DNA of 64,000 nt. It comes from Pseudomonas wayambapalatensis. GTDB lineage: Bacteria > Pseudomonadota > Gammaproteobacteria > Pseudomonadales > Pseudomonadaceae. Of this stretch, positions 51,406 through 60,326 are shown piece after piece. The notes under the pieces are model-generated. The model did no database searches and had not been told where the DNA came from. It saw nothing but the letters and a program-made list of their open reading frames with translations. The stretch covers positions 3,757,501 through 3,821,500 of the forward strand of contig CP077096.1 of assembly GCA_014268975.2 (NCBI GenBank), written 5' to 3'. The number at the start of each line of letters is the position of its first letter. Position 1 is the first letter of the stretch. The position numbers and the translations under genes were made by a program.

Positions 51406-52482
51406 ATGGCTGATTTACCGATCGATGACCTCAACGTTGCCTCCAACGAGACCCTGATCACCCCCGATCAGCTGAAGAAAGAGATTCCCCTCAGCGCCAA
51501 GGCCCTGCAGACCGTGACTGCCGGCCGTGAAGTGGTGCGCAACATCCTCGACGGCAAGGACCATCGCCTGTTCGTCGTGATCGGCCCCTGCTCGATCCAC
51601 GACATCAAGGCTGCCCACGAGTACGCCGACCGTCTCAAGGTACTGGCCGAAGAAGTCTCCGACACTCTCTATCTGGTCATGCGCGTGTATTTCGAGAAGC
51701 CTCGTACCACCGTAGGCTGGAAAGGCTTGATCAACGACCCCTACCTGGATGACTCGTTCAAGATCCAGGACGGCCTGCACATTGGTCGCCAATTGCTGCT
51801 GGACCTGGCCGAGAAGGGCCTGCCGACCGCGACCGAAGCCCTCGACCCGATCTCCCCGCAATACCTGCAGGACCTGATCAGCTGGTCGGCCATCGGTGCC
51901 CGTACCACCGAATCCCAAACCCACCGTGAAATGGCCTCGGGCCTGTCTTCGGCGGTCGGCTTCAAGAACGGCACCGACGGCGGCCTGACCGTGGCGATCA
52001 ACGCCCTGCAGTCGGTGTCCAAGCCCCACCGCTTCCTGGGTATCAACCAGGAAGGCGGCGTGTCGATCGTCACCACCAAAGGCAACGCCTATGGCCACGT
52101 GGTGCTGCGTGGCGGCAACGGCAAACCCAACTACGATTCGGTCAGCGTTGCCCTGTGCGAACAGGACCTGGCCAAGGCCAAGATCAAGGCCAACATCATG
52201 GTCGACTGCAGCCACGCCAACTCCAACAAGGACCCGGCGTTGCAGCCGCTGGTGATGGAGAACGTCGCCAACCAGATTCTGGAAGGCAACCAGTCGATCA
52301 TCGGCCTGATGGTCGAAAGCCACCTGAACTGGGGCTGCCAGGCCATTCCGAAAAACCTTGAAGACCTGCAATACGGTGTTTCGGTGACCGACGCCTGCAT
52401 CGATTGGGCCGCCACCGAGAAGAGCCTGCGCAGCATGCACGCCAAGCTCAAGGATGTGCTGCCCAAGCGCCAGCGCGGCTGA
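51406..52482 (+). CDS. 3-deoxy-7-phosphoheptulonate (DAHP) synthase, class I
   Basis: A 358-residue AroFGH-type enzyme, first step of the shikimate path (phosphoenolpyruvate plus erythrose 4-phosphate). Conserved segments: VIGPCSIHD, MRVYFEKPRTTVGWKGLINDP (read from about 93 on), GARTTESQTHREMASGLS, and VDCSHANSNKD. Which aromatic amino acid inhibits it cannot be told from sequence alone, so no aroF/G/H symbol is given. The ATG at 51406 gives the family N-terminus. Followed by a strong terminator. Confidence 0.93.
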   Translation: MADLPIDDLNVASNETLITPDQLKKEIPLSAKALQTVTAGREVVRNILDGKDHRLFVVIGPCSIHDIKAAHEYADRLKVLAEEVSDTLYLVMRVYFEKPRTTVGWKGLINDPYLDDSFKIQDGLHIGRQLLLDLAEKGLPTATEALDPISPQYLQDLISWSAIGARTTESQTHREMASGLSSAVGFKNGTDGGLTVAINALQSVSKPHRFLGINQEGGVSIVTTKGNAYGHVVLRGGNGKPNYDSVSVALCEQDLAKAKIKANIMVDCSHANSNKDPALQPLVMENVANQILEGNQSIIGLMVESHLNWGCQAIPKNLEDLQYGVSVTDACIDWAATEKSLRSMHAKLKDVLPKRQRG

Positions 52483-52492
52483 TACGCACGCA

Positions 52493-52528
52493 AACGAAAA
52501 CGCCGGGCAATTGCCCGGCGTTTTCGTT
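52493..52528. terminator. Bidirectional terminator, a perfect 36-base palindrome
   Basis: AACGAAAACGCCGGGCAA and its exact reverse complement TTGCCCGGCGTTTTCGTT lie back to back with no spacer. The A-run on one side and T-run on the other suit it to both the DAHP synthase gene and the convergent acetyltransferase gene. Confidence 0.95.
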
Positions 52529-52542
52529 GGTGCGGTGTCGAT

Positions 52543-52824
52543 TCAGGCCTTGGTCGAGTGGCGCTGCTGGCGCTCCATGTAACGCTCGACGTAAGAGCAT
52601 GATGGAATCACGGTGTAGCCCATTTGTTCGGCGTACTCCAGGGCCTTTTCAGTCAAGGCGGCGGCGATGCCACGACCACGCAGGGCGTTGGGGACGAAGG
52701 TGCGATAGATGTCCAGCGTCTGCTTGCCCAGATCCATGTACGTCAGGTAGGCACGATGACCGTCCACGTTGGTCTCGAACTGATGACCGGCCTGGTCATG
52801 GTGGATGGTCAGCGCGTCACTCAT
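52543..52824 (-). CDS. Small GNAT-family acetyltransferase (YjdJ-like)
   Basis: A 93-residue protein with the short Gcn5-like domain of the YjdJ group. The acetyl-CoA loop RGRGIAAALTEKALEYA (about 50-66) and the IPSCSYVERYM segment (about 73-83) are present. Such short GNATs lack a clear substrate. The ATG follows GAGGAG five bases upstream. It is convergent with the DAHP synthase gene and shares its terminator. Confidence 0.85.
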   Translation of the reverse strand: MSDALTIHHDQAGHQFETNVDGHRAYLTYMDLGKQTLDIYRTFVPNALRGRGIAAALTEKALEYAEQMGYTVIPSCSYVERYMERQQRHSTKA

Positions 52825-53326
52825 CACTACTCCTCGCAGGTCTTTTGGCAGACCTTTGCCTTGACCGATGGTTTATCCGGCGGAGGAACCTCAACGCCAC
52901 TCATGCCCCTTGGACCGTGGTCCATCAGCAATCGTTCGACGCCCGGGACACCCAAATAGTAGGCGTGCAACGCGGGATTGCTCAAGGTGCACATGGCTAA
53001 AAATTCCATGCAAGCGGGTTGGGCCGCCGGTGCCGGTCGACACCAAACAGCCCGCCGGATGTTCTACGGGGTAAGACGTTTGAGGACCGTGAAAGTCACC
53101 CTTAGTTCAACAAAAAGTTTCCTTGGTACAACCGCTTGCGTCCGATTTGCGGGGTCTTCACACTTTCTTTACAAACCCCGTCACACGCGGCCCGTGGCAA
53201 CATTTTTTTTGCAGTTCTTGCGCTCTGTCAGTTTACTTACTACAAGTAATGGGTACTATGTACGCCGGCCAGTTTCTCTTTTCCGAGAGATGGCTATTTA
53301 ATAGAAAGTCCTTGAAGGGGAACACG
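52825..53326. other. Long gap between the acetyltransferase and oprI
   Basis: About 500 bases with no firmly supported gene. A 60-codon minus-strand frame (52827-53009) ends at the acetyltransferase start but has no ribosome binding site. The right part carries the oprI promoter region: a TTACTT-N5-AAGTAA inverted repeat (53233-53249) directly upstream of TACTAT (53254-53259), a possible -10, and AAGGGG before the ATG. A CGGGGT/ACCCCG inverted repeat lies at about 53145-53180. Confidence 0.45.
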
Positions 53327-53578
53327 ATGAACAACGTTCTGAAATTCTCTGCTCTGGCTCTGGCCGCAGTTCTGGCTACCGGTTGCAGCAGCGTATCCAA
53401 AGAAACCGAAGCTCGTCTGACTGCGACTGAAGACGCAGCAGCTCGCGCTCAAGCCCGTGCCGACGAAGCCTACCGTAAGGCTGACGACGCTCTGGCAGCC
53501 GCTCAGAAGGCTCAGCAGACCGCTGACGAAGCCAACGAGCGCGCTCTGCGTATGCTGGACAAAGCCAGCCGCAAGTAA
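53327..53578 (+). CDS. oprI: Major outer-membrane lipoprotein OprI
   Basis: An 83-residue Lpp-like lipoprotein: lipobox LATGC with lipid-bearing Cys20, then an Ala-rich heptad coiled coil (about 26-80) and a C-terminal Arg-Lys, the place where Lpp-type proteins are joined to peptidoglycan. One of the most abundant proteins in Pseudomonas; the strong AAGGGG site and nearby terminator fit high expression. The L,D-transpeptidase next door is a candidate for attaching it to the wall. Confidence 0.97.
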   Translation: MNNVLKFSALALAAVLATGCSSVSKETEARLTATEDAAARAQARADEAYRKADDALAAAQKAQQTADEANERALRMLDKASRK

Positions 53579-53602
53579 TAATCCTCACGGATTGTTATGG
53601 AG

Positions 53603-53629
53603 CCGGCCCACTTGTGGGCCGGTTTTTTT
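53603..53629 (+). terminator. Intrinsic terminator of oprI
   Basis: Stem CCGGCCCAC/GTGGGCCGG with a TT loop followed by seven T's, 24 bases after the oprI stop. Confidence 0.95.
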
Positions 53630-53681
53630 ATTGCCCGAAAAAAGACCTCTCTCACCTCGCCTCCCGCCTCCCAAAAAACGA

Positions 53682-53707
53682 AAAGGCCTGCACGATGGCA
53701 GGCCTTT
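53682..53707 (-). terminator. Intrinsic terminator of the L,D-transpeptidase gene
   Basis: Ten-base arms AAAGGCCTGC and GCAGGCCTTT around ACGATG. On the minus strand the hairpin is followed by a T-run (CTTTTCGTTTTTTGG), about 20 bases after the gene's stop. Confidence 0.88.
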
Positions 53708-53727
53708 CGGTTCAAGCAGGCAAGGGC

Positions 53728-54705
53728 TTACTGCAGCTCTGGCGGGATGCTCGACACCATCGGCGCAGCGCCTTGCCCATTGACCGGCACGGCGATCTCG
53801 ACCGGCATGCCGTCCTCGGCGGCCACCACGTCACGAACCATGTCCCAGTTCATACGCAGGTTGTTGGTCAAGTCTTCACGCTTGAGCAGTGCATTGATGA
53901 CGGCCGTGTGCTTGTCGACCACCGACGGGTTGCCATGGTCGTCCAACGGCGTGTGTGCCTCGAGATAGACCTTGCCACCACTCACGCCGAACTTGTAAGG
54001 CTCGTTGATGATCCGCACCGGGGTGCCCACCGGTACCATCTTGGAGAGCGCCACCACATTGTTGTTGAGCATGCGGAAACAGCCGTGGCTGGTGCGCATG
54101 CCGATGCCGAACTTCTTGTTCGAACCGTGGATCAGGTAGCCCGGCAGGCCCAGGGTGAACTTGAACGGACCCAGCGGGTTGTCCGGGCCGGCCGGCACGA
54201 CAGCAGGCAGGATATCGCCGTCAGCGGCGTGTTCAGCGCGAATCGAGGCCGGCGGCGTCCAGGTCGGGTTCGGTGTCTTGGCGGTGATCTTGGTGATCGC
54301 GATCGGTGAGCCCCAGCCTTCACGGCCGATCCCCAGCGGGAAGGTGTGCACCACGTTCTCGCCTTTCGGGTAGTAGTACAGGCGGTACTCGGCCAGGTTG
54401 ATGACGATCCCCTCGCGCGGCCCGGGTGGCAGGACGTAACGGGTCGGCAGGATGATCTCGGTGCCAGCCCCCGGCAACCAGGGATCGACGCCCGGGTTCG
54501 CGGCGATCATCTCCAGGTAGCCCAGGTCGTTGGCCGTACCGATGTCGGCGAAGGTGTCTTCGTACTTGGCCTTGATCGTCCGGACCTGGCCGACGACGTC
54601 TTCGCCGGGCGGTGGCAATGGCAGCTCCAGCGCGACGGCAGGACCGGTCAGCAGCAAGGCGGCCAGGGACAGGCAACGGGTGACGGCGGGAAAGCGCGGC
54701 AACAT
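53728..54705 (-). CDS. L,D-transpeptidase (ErfK/YbiS family)
   Basis: A 325-residue secreted protein: signal peptide (about 1-25), LysM-like peptidoglycan-binding part (about 35-90) and a YkuD catalytic domain (about 97-230). The active-site signature is His193, then SHGC with His207, Gly208 and catalytic Cys209. Enzymes of this type make 3-3 cross-links or join Lpp-type lipoproteins to diaminopimelate. Being next to oprI suggests it may attach OprI, but this is inference. It has its own terminator. Confidence 0.92.
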   Translation of the reverse strand: MLPRFPAVTRCLSLAALLLTGPAVALELPLPPPGEDVVGQVRTIKAKYEDTFADIGTANDLGYLEMIAANPGVDPWLPGAGTEIILPTRYVLPPGPREGIVINLAEYRLYYYPKGENVVHTFPLGIGREGWGSPIAITKITAKTPNPTWTPPASIRAEHAADGDILPAVVPAGPDNPLGPFKFTLGLPGYLIHGSNKKFGIGMRTSHGCFRMLNNNVVALSKMVPVGTPVRIINEPYKFGVSGGKVYLEAHTPLDDHGNPSVVDKHTAVINALLKREDLTNNLRMNWDMVRDVVAAEDGMPVEIAVPVNGQGAAPMVSSIPPELQ

Positions 54706-54815
54706 CCGGTAAATCCTTCGAAAGAGGGTTCAAGACATTCGATTGTACACCCGCCCGGATTCAAGCGGGAGGCATCGGCAGGCGTTGCAAGGGTTACAAA
54801 TGATGAAAGGTGAGC

Positions 54816-55097
54816 TCAGAGCTCCGGCCACACCGGGCGTGTACCCCGGCGCTGGGCATCGAGGATGGCCCGGCACAGCGGGCACAGGCGTTCGTCGCGA
54901 TAGACCACGCGCTCGACCGACGACCAGCGCGGCTGCGCCGGCAGCAAGCCGCCACACAAGGTGCGGTCGACCGGAGCACCCAGTTCGAGCTGGCGAGCGA
55001 CGAGATGGACACGGACTTCCTGGCAGGCGAACAGGTCGAGCTGCTCGTCGGGCTCGATCAGTTGATAGGCATACAGGGACCAGGCGGGGCGTGGCAT
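54816..55097 (-). CDS. Conserved hypothetical protein with CxxC
   Basis: A 93-residue soluble protein, not recognised by family. It has a LCPLC motif near residue 72-76 that could bind metal, and is rich in Arg and Leu. The ATG at 55097 is preferred; a longer start 10 codons upstream adds no clear feature. It lies between the transpeptidase and tesA-like genes on the same strand but with its own gap on both sides. Confidence 0.6.
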   Translation of the reverse strand: MPRPAWSLYAYQLIEPDEQLDLFACQEVRVHLVARQLELGAPVDRTLCGGLLPAQPRWSSVERVVYRDERLCPLCRAILDAQRRGTRPVWPEL

Positions 55098-55155
55098 TGG
55101 GGGCACTCGAAACGGGGGGCGCAACATTAGCCGAAAGCGGCCCCCGATAAAAGCG

Positions 55156-55761
55156 TCAGAGCAAGGGTTTTATCGTCGGCCAGGCATTCTCCAGCAGGCG
55201 CTGCTGGGCGCCTTGGGCCGGATGGATGCCGTCGGCCTGCATCATCTCCGCCACCCCACCTATGCCCTCCAGAAAGAACGGCACCAAGGCCACCTTCTTT
55301 TCGTTCGCCAACTGCTCATAGACCTGGGCGAACGCGGTGGTATAGCGCGCGCCATAATTCGGCGGCAGCCGCATCCCGAGCAACACCACCTTGGCGCCGG
55401 CCTCACGGGAGCGATCGATCATCGAGGCAAGATTTTGTTGCAATTGTTGTGGAGGTTGCCCACGCAGCCCATCGTTCCCGCCCAGCTCCAGCACCACCAG
55501 ATCAGGCTTGTGCGCTGCAAGCAGCGCCGGCAGCCGCGCCTGGCCACCTGCGCTGGTGTCGCCACTGATCGAGGCATTGACCACGCGGTCGGTAAAACCC
55601 TCGTCCTTCAGGCGCTTTTCCAGGAGCGTGACCCATCCCTGGCGGGTATCCAGGCCAAAACCGGCGCTGATACTATCGCCGACAACCAGCACCGTTCCCG
55701 CCGCCGCGCCCTGGGCCAGGCAACACAGGGCCAGACCGGCACTCAACCACCACATTCGCAT
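55156..55761 (-). CDS. tesA: SGNH arylesterase / TesA-like acyl-CoA thioesterase
   Basis: A 201-residue periplasmic SGNH hydrolase: signal peptide (about 1-22, ending GAAA-G), block I GDSISAGFG with the catalytic Ser, block III GGND, and block V DGIHP with the catalytic Asp-His pair. It matches TesA/ApeA-type lysophospholipase-thioesterases. The ATG at 55761 has GGAG at good spacing. It is divergent from ybbA, with 10 bases between the two start codons, the same pairing as tesA-ybbA in enterobacteria. Confidence 0.9.
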   Translation of the reverse strand: MRMWWLSAGLALCCLAQGAAAGTVLVVGDSISAGFGLDTRQGWVTLLEKRLKDEGFTDRVVNASISGDTSAGGQARLPALLAAHKPDLVVLELGGNDGLRGQPPQQLQQNLASMIDRSREAGAKVVLLGMRLPPNYGARYTTAFAQVYEQLANEKKVALVPFFLEGIGGVAEMMQADGIHPAQGAQQRLLENAWPTIKPLL

Positions 55762-55771
55762 CGGATTCTCC

Positions 55772-56455
55772 ATGGGCCCCAGCATTCTCGTTGCGCAGAA
55801 CCTTAGCAAAGTGGTCCCCAGCGCGGAAGGCGACCTCACCATCCTTCACCCGCTTTCCCTCGACCTTGACCAAGGCGACAGCCTGGCCATCGTCGGTGCA
55901 TCCGGCTCCGGCAAGTCGACCCTGCTCGGCCTGCTCGCAGGCCTTGACCGCCCCAGCGATGGCAGTGTCGTGCTCGCCGGTCACGACCTCGGCCCCCTCG
56001 ACGAAGACCAGCGGGCACGGGTGCGTGCCGAACACGTCGGTTTCGTGTTCCAGTCGTTCCAGTTGCTCGACAGCCTCAATGCCCTGGAAAACGTCATGTT
56101 GCCCCTGGAGCTGGACGGTCGCCGCGACGCCCGCGAACAGGCCCGCACCCTGCTCGAACGGGTCGGCCTGGGCCAGCGCCTGAGCCACACCCCACGCCAA
56201 CTGTCCGGCGGCGAGCAGCAACGGGTGGCGATCGCCCGCGCCTTCGCGGCGCACCCGGCAGTGCTGTTCGCCGACGAACCCACCGGCAATCTCGACAGCC
56301 ATACCGGCGAGCGCATCAGCGACCTGCTGTTCGAGCTCAACAAGGAACGCGGCACTACCTTGGTGCTGGTGACCCATGACGAACGGCTGGCCAAGCGCTG
56401 CCGTCGCCTGATCCGCCTGGACGCCGGACGCCTGGTGGCGCCCCTGGAGCCATGA
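55772..56455 (+). CDS. ybbA: ABC transporter ATP-binding protein YbbA
   Basis: A 227-residue ATPase of the LolD/MacB group. Walker A GASGSGKST, signature LSGGEQQRVAIARA, Walker B VLFADEPTGNLD and switch His in VTHDE are all present. It pairs with the YbbP permease, whose gene overlaps its end by four bases. The ATG at 55772 lies within the region complementary to the tesA ribosome binding site. Likely a mechanotransmission-type ABC system acting on periplasmic or membrane lipoprotein/lipid substrates. Confidence 0.92.
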   Translation: MGPSILVAQNLSKVVPSAEGDLTILHPLSLDLDQGDSLAIVGASGSGKSTLLGLLAGLDRPSDGSVVLAGHDLGPLDEDQRARVRAEHVGFVFQSFQLLDSLNALENVMLPLELDGRRDAREQARTLLERVGLGQRLSHTPRQLSGGEQQRVAIARAFAAHPAVLFADEPTGNLDSHTGERISDLLFELNKERGTTLVLVTHDERLAKRCRRLIRLDAGRLVAPLEP

Positions 56456-58962
56456 TGACCCGCCTGCCGTTCATGCGCCTGTGCGCCCTGGCCCTGCGCC
56501 AACTGCTGCGTGACGCTCGCGCCAGTGAAGTACGGGTACTGTTCTTCGCACTCCTGGTGGCCGTCGCCGCCAGCACCGCCATCGGTTACTTCGGCGCCCG
56601 CCTCAACGGTGCCATGCAATTGCGGGCCAGCGAATTCCTCGCTGCCGACCTGGTACTGCAGGGTTCCTCCGCTGCCCAGGCGGCGCAGATCGACGCCGGC
56701 ACTTCGCGCGGCCTGACCCACGCTCGCGTGGTGGAGTTCACCAGCGTGGTAGCCGCCGATGCTGGCATCCAGTTGTCGAGCATCAAGGCCATCGACCCGT
56801 CCTACCCGCTGCGCGGTCAACTGCGCAGCGCCGCCACGCCCTATGGCAGCGAAACGCCCGGCGGCGGGCCGGCGCCCGGGGAAGCCTGGGTCGAGGCACG
56901 CCTGCTGGCGGCACTGGGGCTGTCACTGGGCGACAGCATCGACGTGGGCATGAAGACCCTGCGCATGACCCGCGTGCTGACCTACGAACCGGATCGCGCC
57001 GGCAACTTCTACAGCCTCACCCCGCGAGTGCTGATGAACATCGCCGACCTGGACGCCACCGGCGTGATCCAGCCAGGAAGCCGGGTCACCTATCGCGACC
57101 TGTGGCGCGGTGAGCCGGACATCCTCGTGCAGTATCGCCAGGCGGTGGAGAAGGATCTTGCTGCCAACCAGCGGCTGCTCGACACCCGTGATGGCAACCG
57201 CCAGATTGGCGGCGCGCTGGGTCGCGCCGAACGCTACCTGAACATGGCCAGCCTGGTGGCGGTACTGCTGGCCGGCGTGGCCGTGGCGCTTTCGGCCAGC
57301 CGCTACGCCGCCCGCCGCCTGGACGCCAGCGCCCTGCTGCGCTGCCTGGGGCTGTCACGATACCAGGCGTTGGGCCTGTACTCGCTGCAACTGGCAATGC
57401 TGGGGCTGGTGGCGGCACTGGCCGGCGCCCTGCTTGGCTGGCTCGCGCAACTGGGGCTGTTCGCCCTCCTGCAGGGGCTGCTGCCCAGCACCGTGCCACC
57501 GGGCGGCATCGCCCCGGCACTGGCCGGCATCGGCACCGGCCTGGTGGCGCTGGCCGGCTTCGCCCTGCCACCGCTCGCCGCACTGGGCCGAGTGCCGCCC
57601 CTGCGTGTGCTGCGCCGCGACCTGCTGCCAGTTCCGCCCAGCAGTTGGCTGGTCTATGGCGCCGCATTGTTCGCCCTGGGCCTGATCATGTGGCGCCTGA
57701 GCCTCGACCTGCTGCTGACCTTCGCCCTGCTCGGCGGCGGCATGATCGCCGCGCTGCTGCTCGGCGGCCTGCTACTGCTCGGCTTGCGCAGCCTGCGCCG
57801 GTTGCTGGTCGGTTCGCCGCTGCCCTGGCGCCTGGGGCTGGGCCAGTTGCTGCGCCATCCGCTGGCAGCCGCCGGCCAGGCGCTGGCCTTCGGCCTGATC
57901 CTGCTGGCCATGGCCCTGGTCGCGCTATTGCGCGCCGAGTTGCTGGACAACTGGCAGGCGCAGCTACCCAAGGATGCCCCCAACCACTTCGCCCTGAACA
58001 TCCTGCCAGACGAGCGCGAACCCTTTGCCCAGCGCCTGCGCGAGGTCAATGCCACCTCGGCGCCGCTGTACCCGGTGATCCCTGGCCGTCTCACCCATAT
58101 CAACGATCAGCCGGTACAACAGTTGGTGAGCAAGGAGTCCACCGGCGACCGTGCCGTGCAGCGTGACCTGAGCCTGACCTGGGCTGCCGAACTGCCCCAG
58201 GGTAATGCCTTGAGCGAAGGCGACTGGTGGCAGACACCACCGCCGGCCGACGGACCACCCGCGGTATCGGTCGAGGCGGAGCTGGCCGCAAGCCTCAAGC
58301 TCAAGCTGGGCGATCTGCTGACCTTCGACATTGGCGGCGAGCACCGCCAGGCACGGGTCAGCAGCCTGCGTACGGTGCACTGGGACAGCTTCCAACCGAA
58401 CTTCTACATGATCTTCCAGCCAGGCACCTTGCAAGGCCTGCCCGCCACCTACCTGACCAGCTTCTACCTCGCACCGGGGCACGATACCGACGTGGTCGCC
58501 CTGTCGCGGGCGTTTCCGGCGGTGACCATCCTCCAGGTCGATGCGCTGCTGGGGCAACTGCGCAGCATCCTCGCCCAGGTCACGTTGGCGGTGGAGTACG
58601 TACTGCTGTTCGTGCTCGCGGCAGGCCTTGCGGTGTTGTTCGCCGGCCTGCAGGCCACCCTGGACGAGCGTATCCGCCAAGGCGCGCTACTGCGCGCCCT
58701 GGGCGCCGGTCGTGCACTACTGGTCAAGGCCCGGCGCATCGAGTTCGGCCTGCTTGGCGCCGCCAGCGGCCTGCTCGCAGCCCTGGGCTGCGAACTGATC
58801 ACCTGGGCCCTGTATCGCTACGCCTTCGACCTGCACTGGGCGCCCCACCCCTGGCTGTTGGTGCTGCCACTGTTGGGCGCGATCCTGGTAGGCGGTGCCG
58901 GTGTGTTCGGCACCCGCCGCGCACTCAATGCGACACCACTGAGCGTACTGCGCGAGACTTGA
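56452..58962 (+). CDS. ybbP: ABC transporter permease YbbP (FtsX-like)
   Basis: An 836-residue membrane protein with two FtsX-like units: an N-terminal helix (about 20-45), a large periplasmic part, four-helix blocks (about 260-480) and a second periplasmic part followed by three helices (about 710-830). It forms a full transporter with YbbA; the cargo is unknown. Overlaps ybbA by ATGA. Its 3' end overlaps the convergent efflux pump gene by 38 bases. Confidence 0.9.
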   Translation: MMTRLPFMRLCALALRQLLRDARASEVRVLFFALLVAVAASTAIGYFGARLNGAMQLRASEFLAADLVLQGSSAAQAAQIDAGTSRGLTHARVVEFTSVVAADAGIQLSSIKAIDPSYPLRGQLRSAATPYGSETPGGGPAPGEAWVEARLLAALGLSLGDSIDVGMKTLRMTRVLTYEPDRAGNFYSLTPRVLMNIADLDATGVIQPGSRVTYRDLWRGEPDILVQYRQAVEKDLAANQRLLDTRDGNRQIGGALGRAERYLNMASLVAVLLAGVAVALSASRYAARRLDASALLRCLGLSRYQALGLYSLQLAMLGLVAALAGALLGWLAQLGLFALLQGLLPSTVPPGGIAPALAGIGTGLVALAGFALPPLAALGRVPPLRVLRRDLLPVPPSSWLVYGAALFALGLIMWRLSLDLLLTFALLGGGMIAALLLGGLLLLGLRSLRRLLVGSPLPWRLGLGQLLRHPLAAAGQALAFGLILLAMALVALLRAELLDNWQAQLPKDAPNHFALNILPDEREPFAQRLREVNATSAPLYPVIPGRLTHINDQPVQQLVSKESTGDRAVQRDLSLTWAAELPQGNALSEGDWWQTPPPADGPPAVSVEAELAASLKLKLGDLLTFDIGGEHRQARVSSLRTVHWDSFQPNFYMIFQPGTLQGLPATYLTSFYLAPGHDTDVVALSRAFPAVTILQVDALLGQLRSILAQVTLAVEYVLLFVLAAGLAVLFAGLQATLDERIRQGALLRALGAGRALLVKARRIEFGLLGAASGLLAALGCELITWALYRYAFDLHWAPHPWLLVLPLLGAILVGGAGVFGTRRALNATPLSVLRET

Positions 58963-60130
58963 GCCGATGGCGCCAGCTCGCCGTGCCCACCAGCACGGTG
59001 AGCAGCACCATTGGCGTCCCCACCAGCAAGGCCAGTTGCCTCACGTCCAGACCCGGCCAGTGGCTGGCAACCAGCCCATAGGCCGCACCGCTGGCCATCT
59101 GCAGGAAAAAGAACTGCCCGGTGGACAGCCCGATGTCCTGCTGCACAAAGCGCAGCAACCCAGCCTGGGTGGCCGGGATCACCATGCCAGTACTCAGCAG
59201 GATCGCCATCATCGGCACGACGAAGGCGCCCGCCGTCGGCCCGATCCAATGGACCGCCAGCCACAGGCCGCCCCAGCCGACAGTGCCGATGCCGGCCCCC
59301 ACAGCCAGGATCTGCGTCAGGTCATGCCTGCGACTCAGGCGCCGGGCCAGGAAACTGCCGGTGACATAACCCAGTGCACAGATCGCAATGAGGGTGCCGT
59401 ACTCGAACGCACTGAACCCCAGCAATCTCTGGAAGGCGTAGGATGACGAGGACAGGAACGCAAAGTAGCTCATCCAGACCAGGCTGATACAACACGCGTG
59501 AAAGACGAACGCTCCCGTGCCCAGATTGCGCCTGTACACGCGCAGGATCGTGCCCACCGCAACACCCTGCCCCGTGCCCGGCAGGCGAGGCACAAGGCGC
59601 CAGAACACGAGCAGCACCAGCAGGTTGAACACCCCCACTAGCCCCAGTATCCCGCGCCACCCCACTTGCGGCAGCAGCGCCCCGCCCAGCAGCGGCGCAA
59701 GGCACGGCGTGATGGCAATGGCCGAAGCCAGCGTAGTGAGAATGCCCATGCGCTCATGCTCGGCGAACACCTCGCGCACCACCATGCGTGTCGTTACCGT
59801 GCCAACGCAGCCGCCCAGGGCCTGCAGCAGACGGCCAATCATGAACGGAACGAAAGACGTCGCACTGGCCGCAAGCCCTGTGCCGAGCGCAGCCAGCAAC
59901 AGCCCGCCCAACTGCACTGCGCGCGGCCCGTAGCGATCGCTCAAAAGCCCAGCCAGCATCATCGACAGCGCATAACCGACCATATACATCACCAAGGTGC
60001 TCTGTACCTGACCAAGGCCAGACTGCAGCTGCTCGGCCAGTTGTACCGAGGCTGGCACCATGATGCCGAGACCGACCTGCGGTACCACCACCGCACTCAG
60101 CAAGGCCACTGACAATCCGGGCCGGTTCAT
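58925..60130 (-). CDS. MFS efflux transporter, Bcr/CflA type
   Basis: A 401-residue transporter with 12 predicted helices. The MFS signature between helices 2 and 3 (GLLSDRYGPR, about 61-70) and helix-5 motif (ITPCLAPLLGG, about 139-149) match the Bcr/CflA drug-resistance group. Divergent from a MocR-type regulator gene, with 196 bases between, which suggests control by it. The substrate is unknown. Confidence 0.88.
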   Translation of the reverse strand: MNRPGLSVALLSAVVVPQVGLGIMVPASVQLAEQLQSGLGQVQSTLVMYMVGYALSMMLAGLLSDRYGPRAVQLGGLLLAALGTGLAASATSFVPFMIGRLLQALGGCVGTVTTRMVVREVFAEHERMGILTTLASAIAITPCLAPLLGGALLPQVGWRGILGLVGVFNLLVLLVFWRLVPRLPGTGQGVAVGTILRVYRRNLGTGAFVFHACCISLVWMSYFAFLSSSSYAFQRLLGFSAFEYGTLIAICALGYVTGSFLARRLSRRHDLTQILAVGAGIGTVGWGGLWLAVHWIGPTAGAFVVPMMAILLSTGMVIPATQAGLLRFVQQDIGLSTGQFFFLQMASGAAYGLVASHWPGLDVRQLALLVGTPMVLLTVLVGTASWRHRLKSRAVRSVVSH

Positions 60131-60223
60131 GGCCGCACCCGCAACGCAAAAGACAATCGGACGGGCGAACGCAGCCCCACCGCTCTACACATGATTCGAT
60201 GTTCCTTGAATGAAGGTTCGGGA

Positions 60224-60291
60224 CGCCTGAAGGGCACGACGCAAAGGCTCTGCGTCAGGCGATTGAGGTTAGGGGCGGCGCTGCATAAGAT
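60224..60291. promoter_or_regulatory. Inverted repeats and promoter upstream of the MocR-type gene
   Basis: Nested inverted repeats CGCCTGA (60224-60230) with TCAGGCG (60255-60261), and GACGCA (60238-60243) with TGCGTC (60251-60256). They end two bases before a likely promoter: TTGAGG at 60263-60268, a 17-base spacer and TAAGAT at 60286-60291. This is a good candidate operator for the regulator on its own gene and on the divergent efflux pump. Confidence 0.55.
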
Positions 60292-60326
60292 GAAGGCCCA
60301 TTAGGCCTTCCCGGGTATGGACCACT

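Noticed and set aside
52827..53009. A 60-codon minus-strand frame ending at the acetyltransferase start
   Set aside because: No ribosome binding site and no recognisable family; the stop inside the downstream ribosome binding site is suggestive but not enough.
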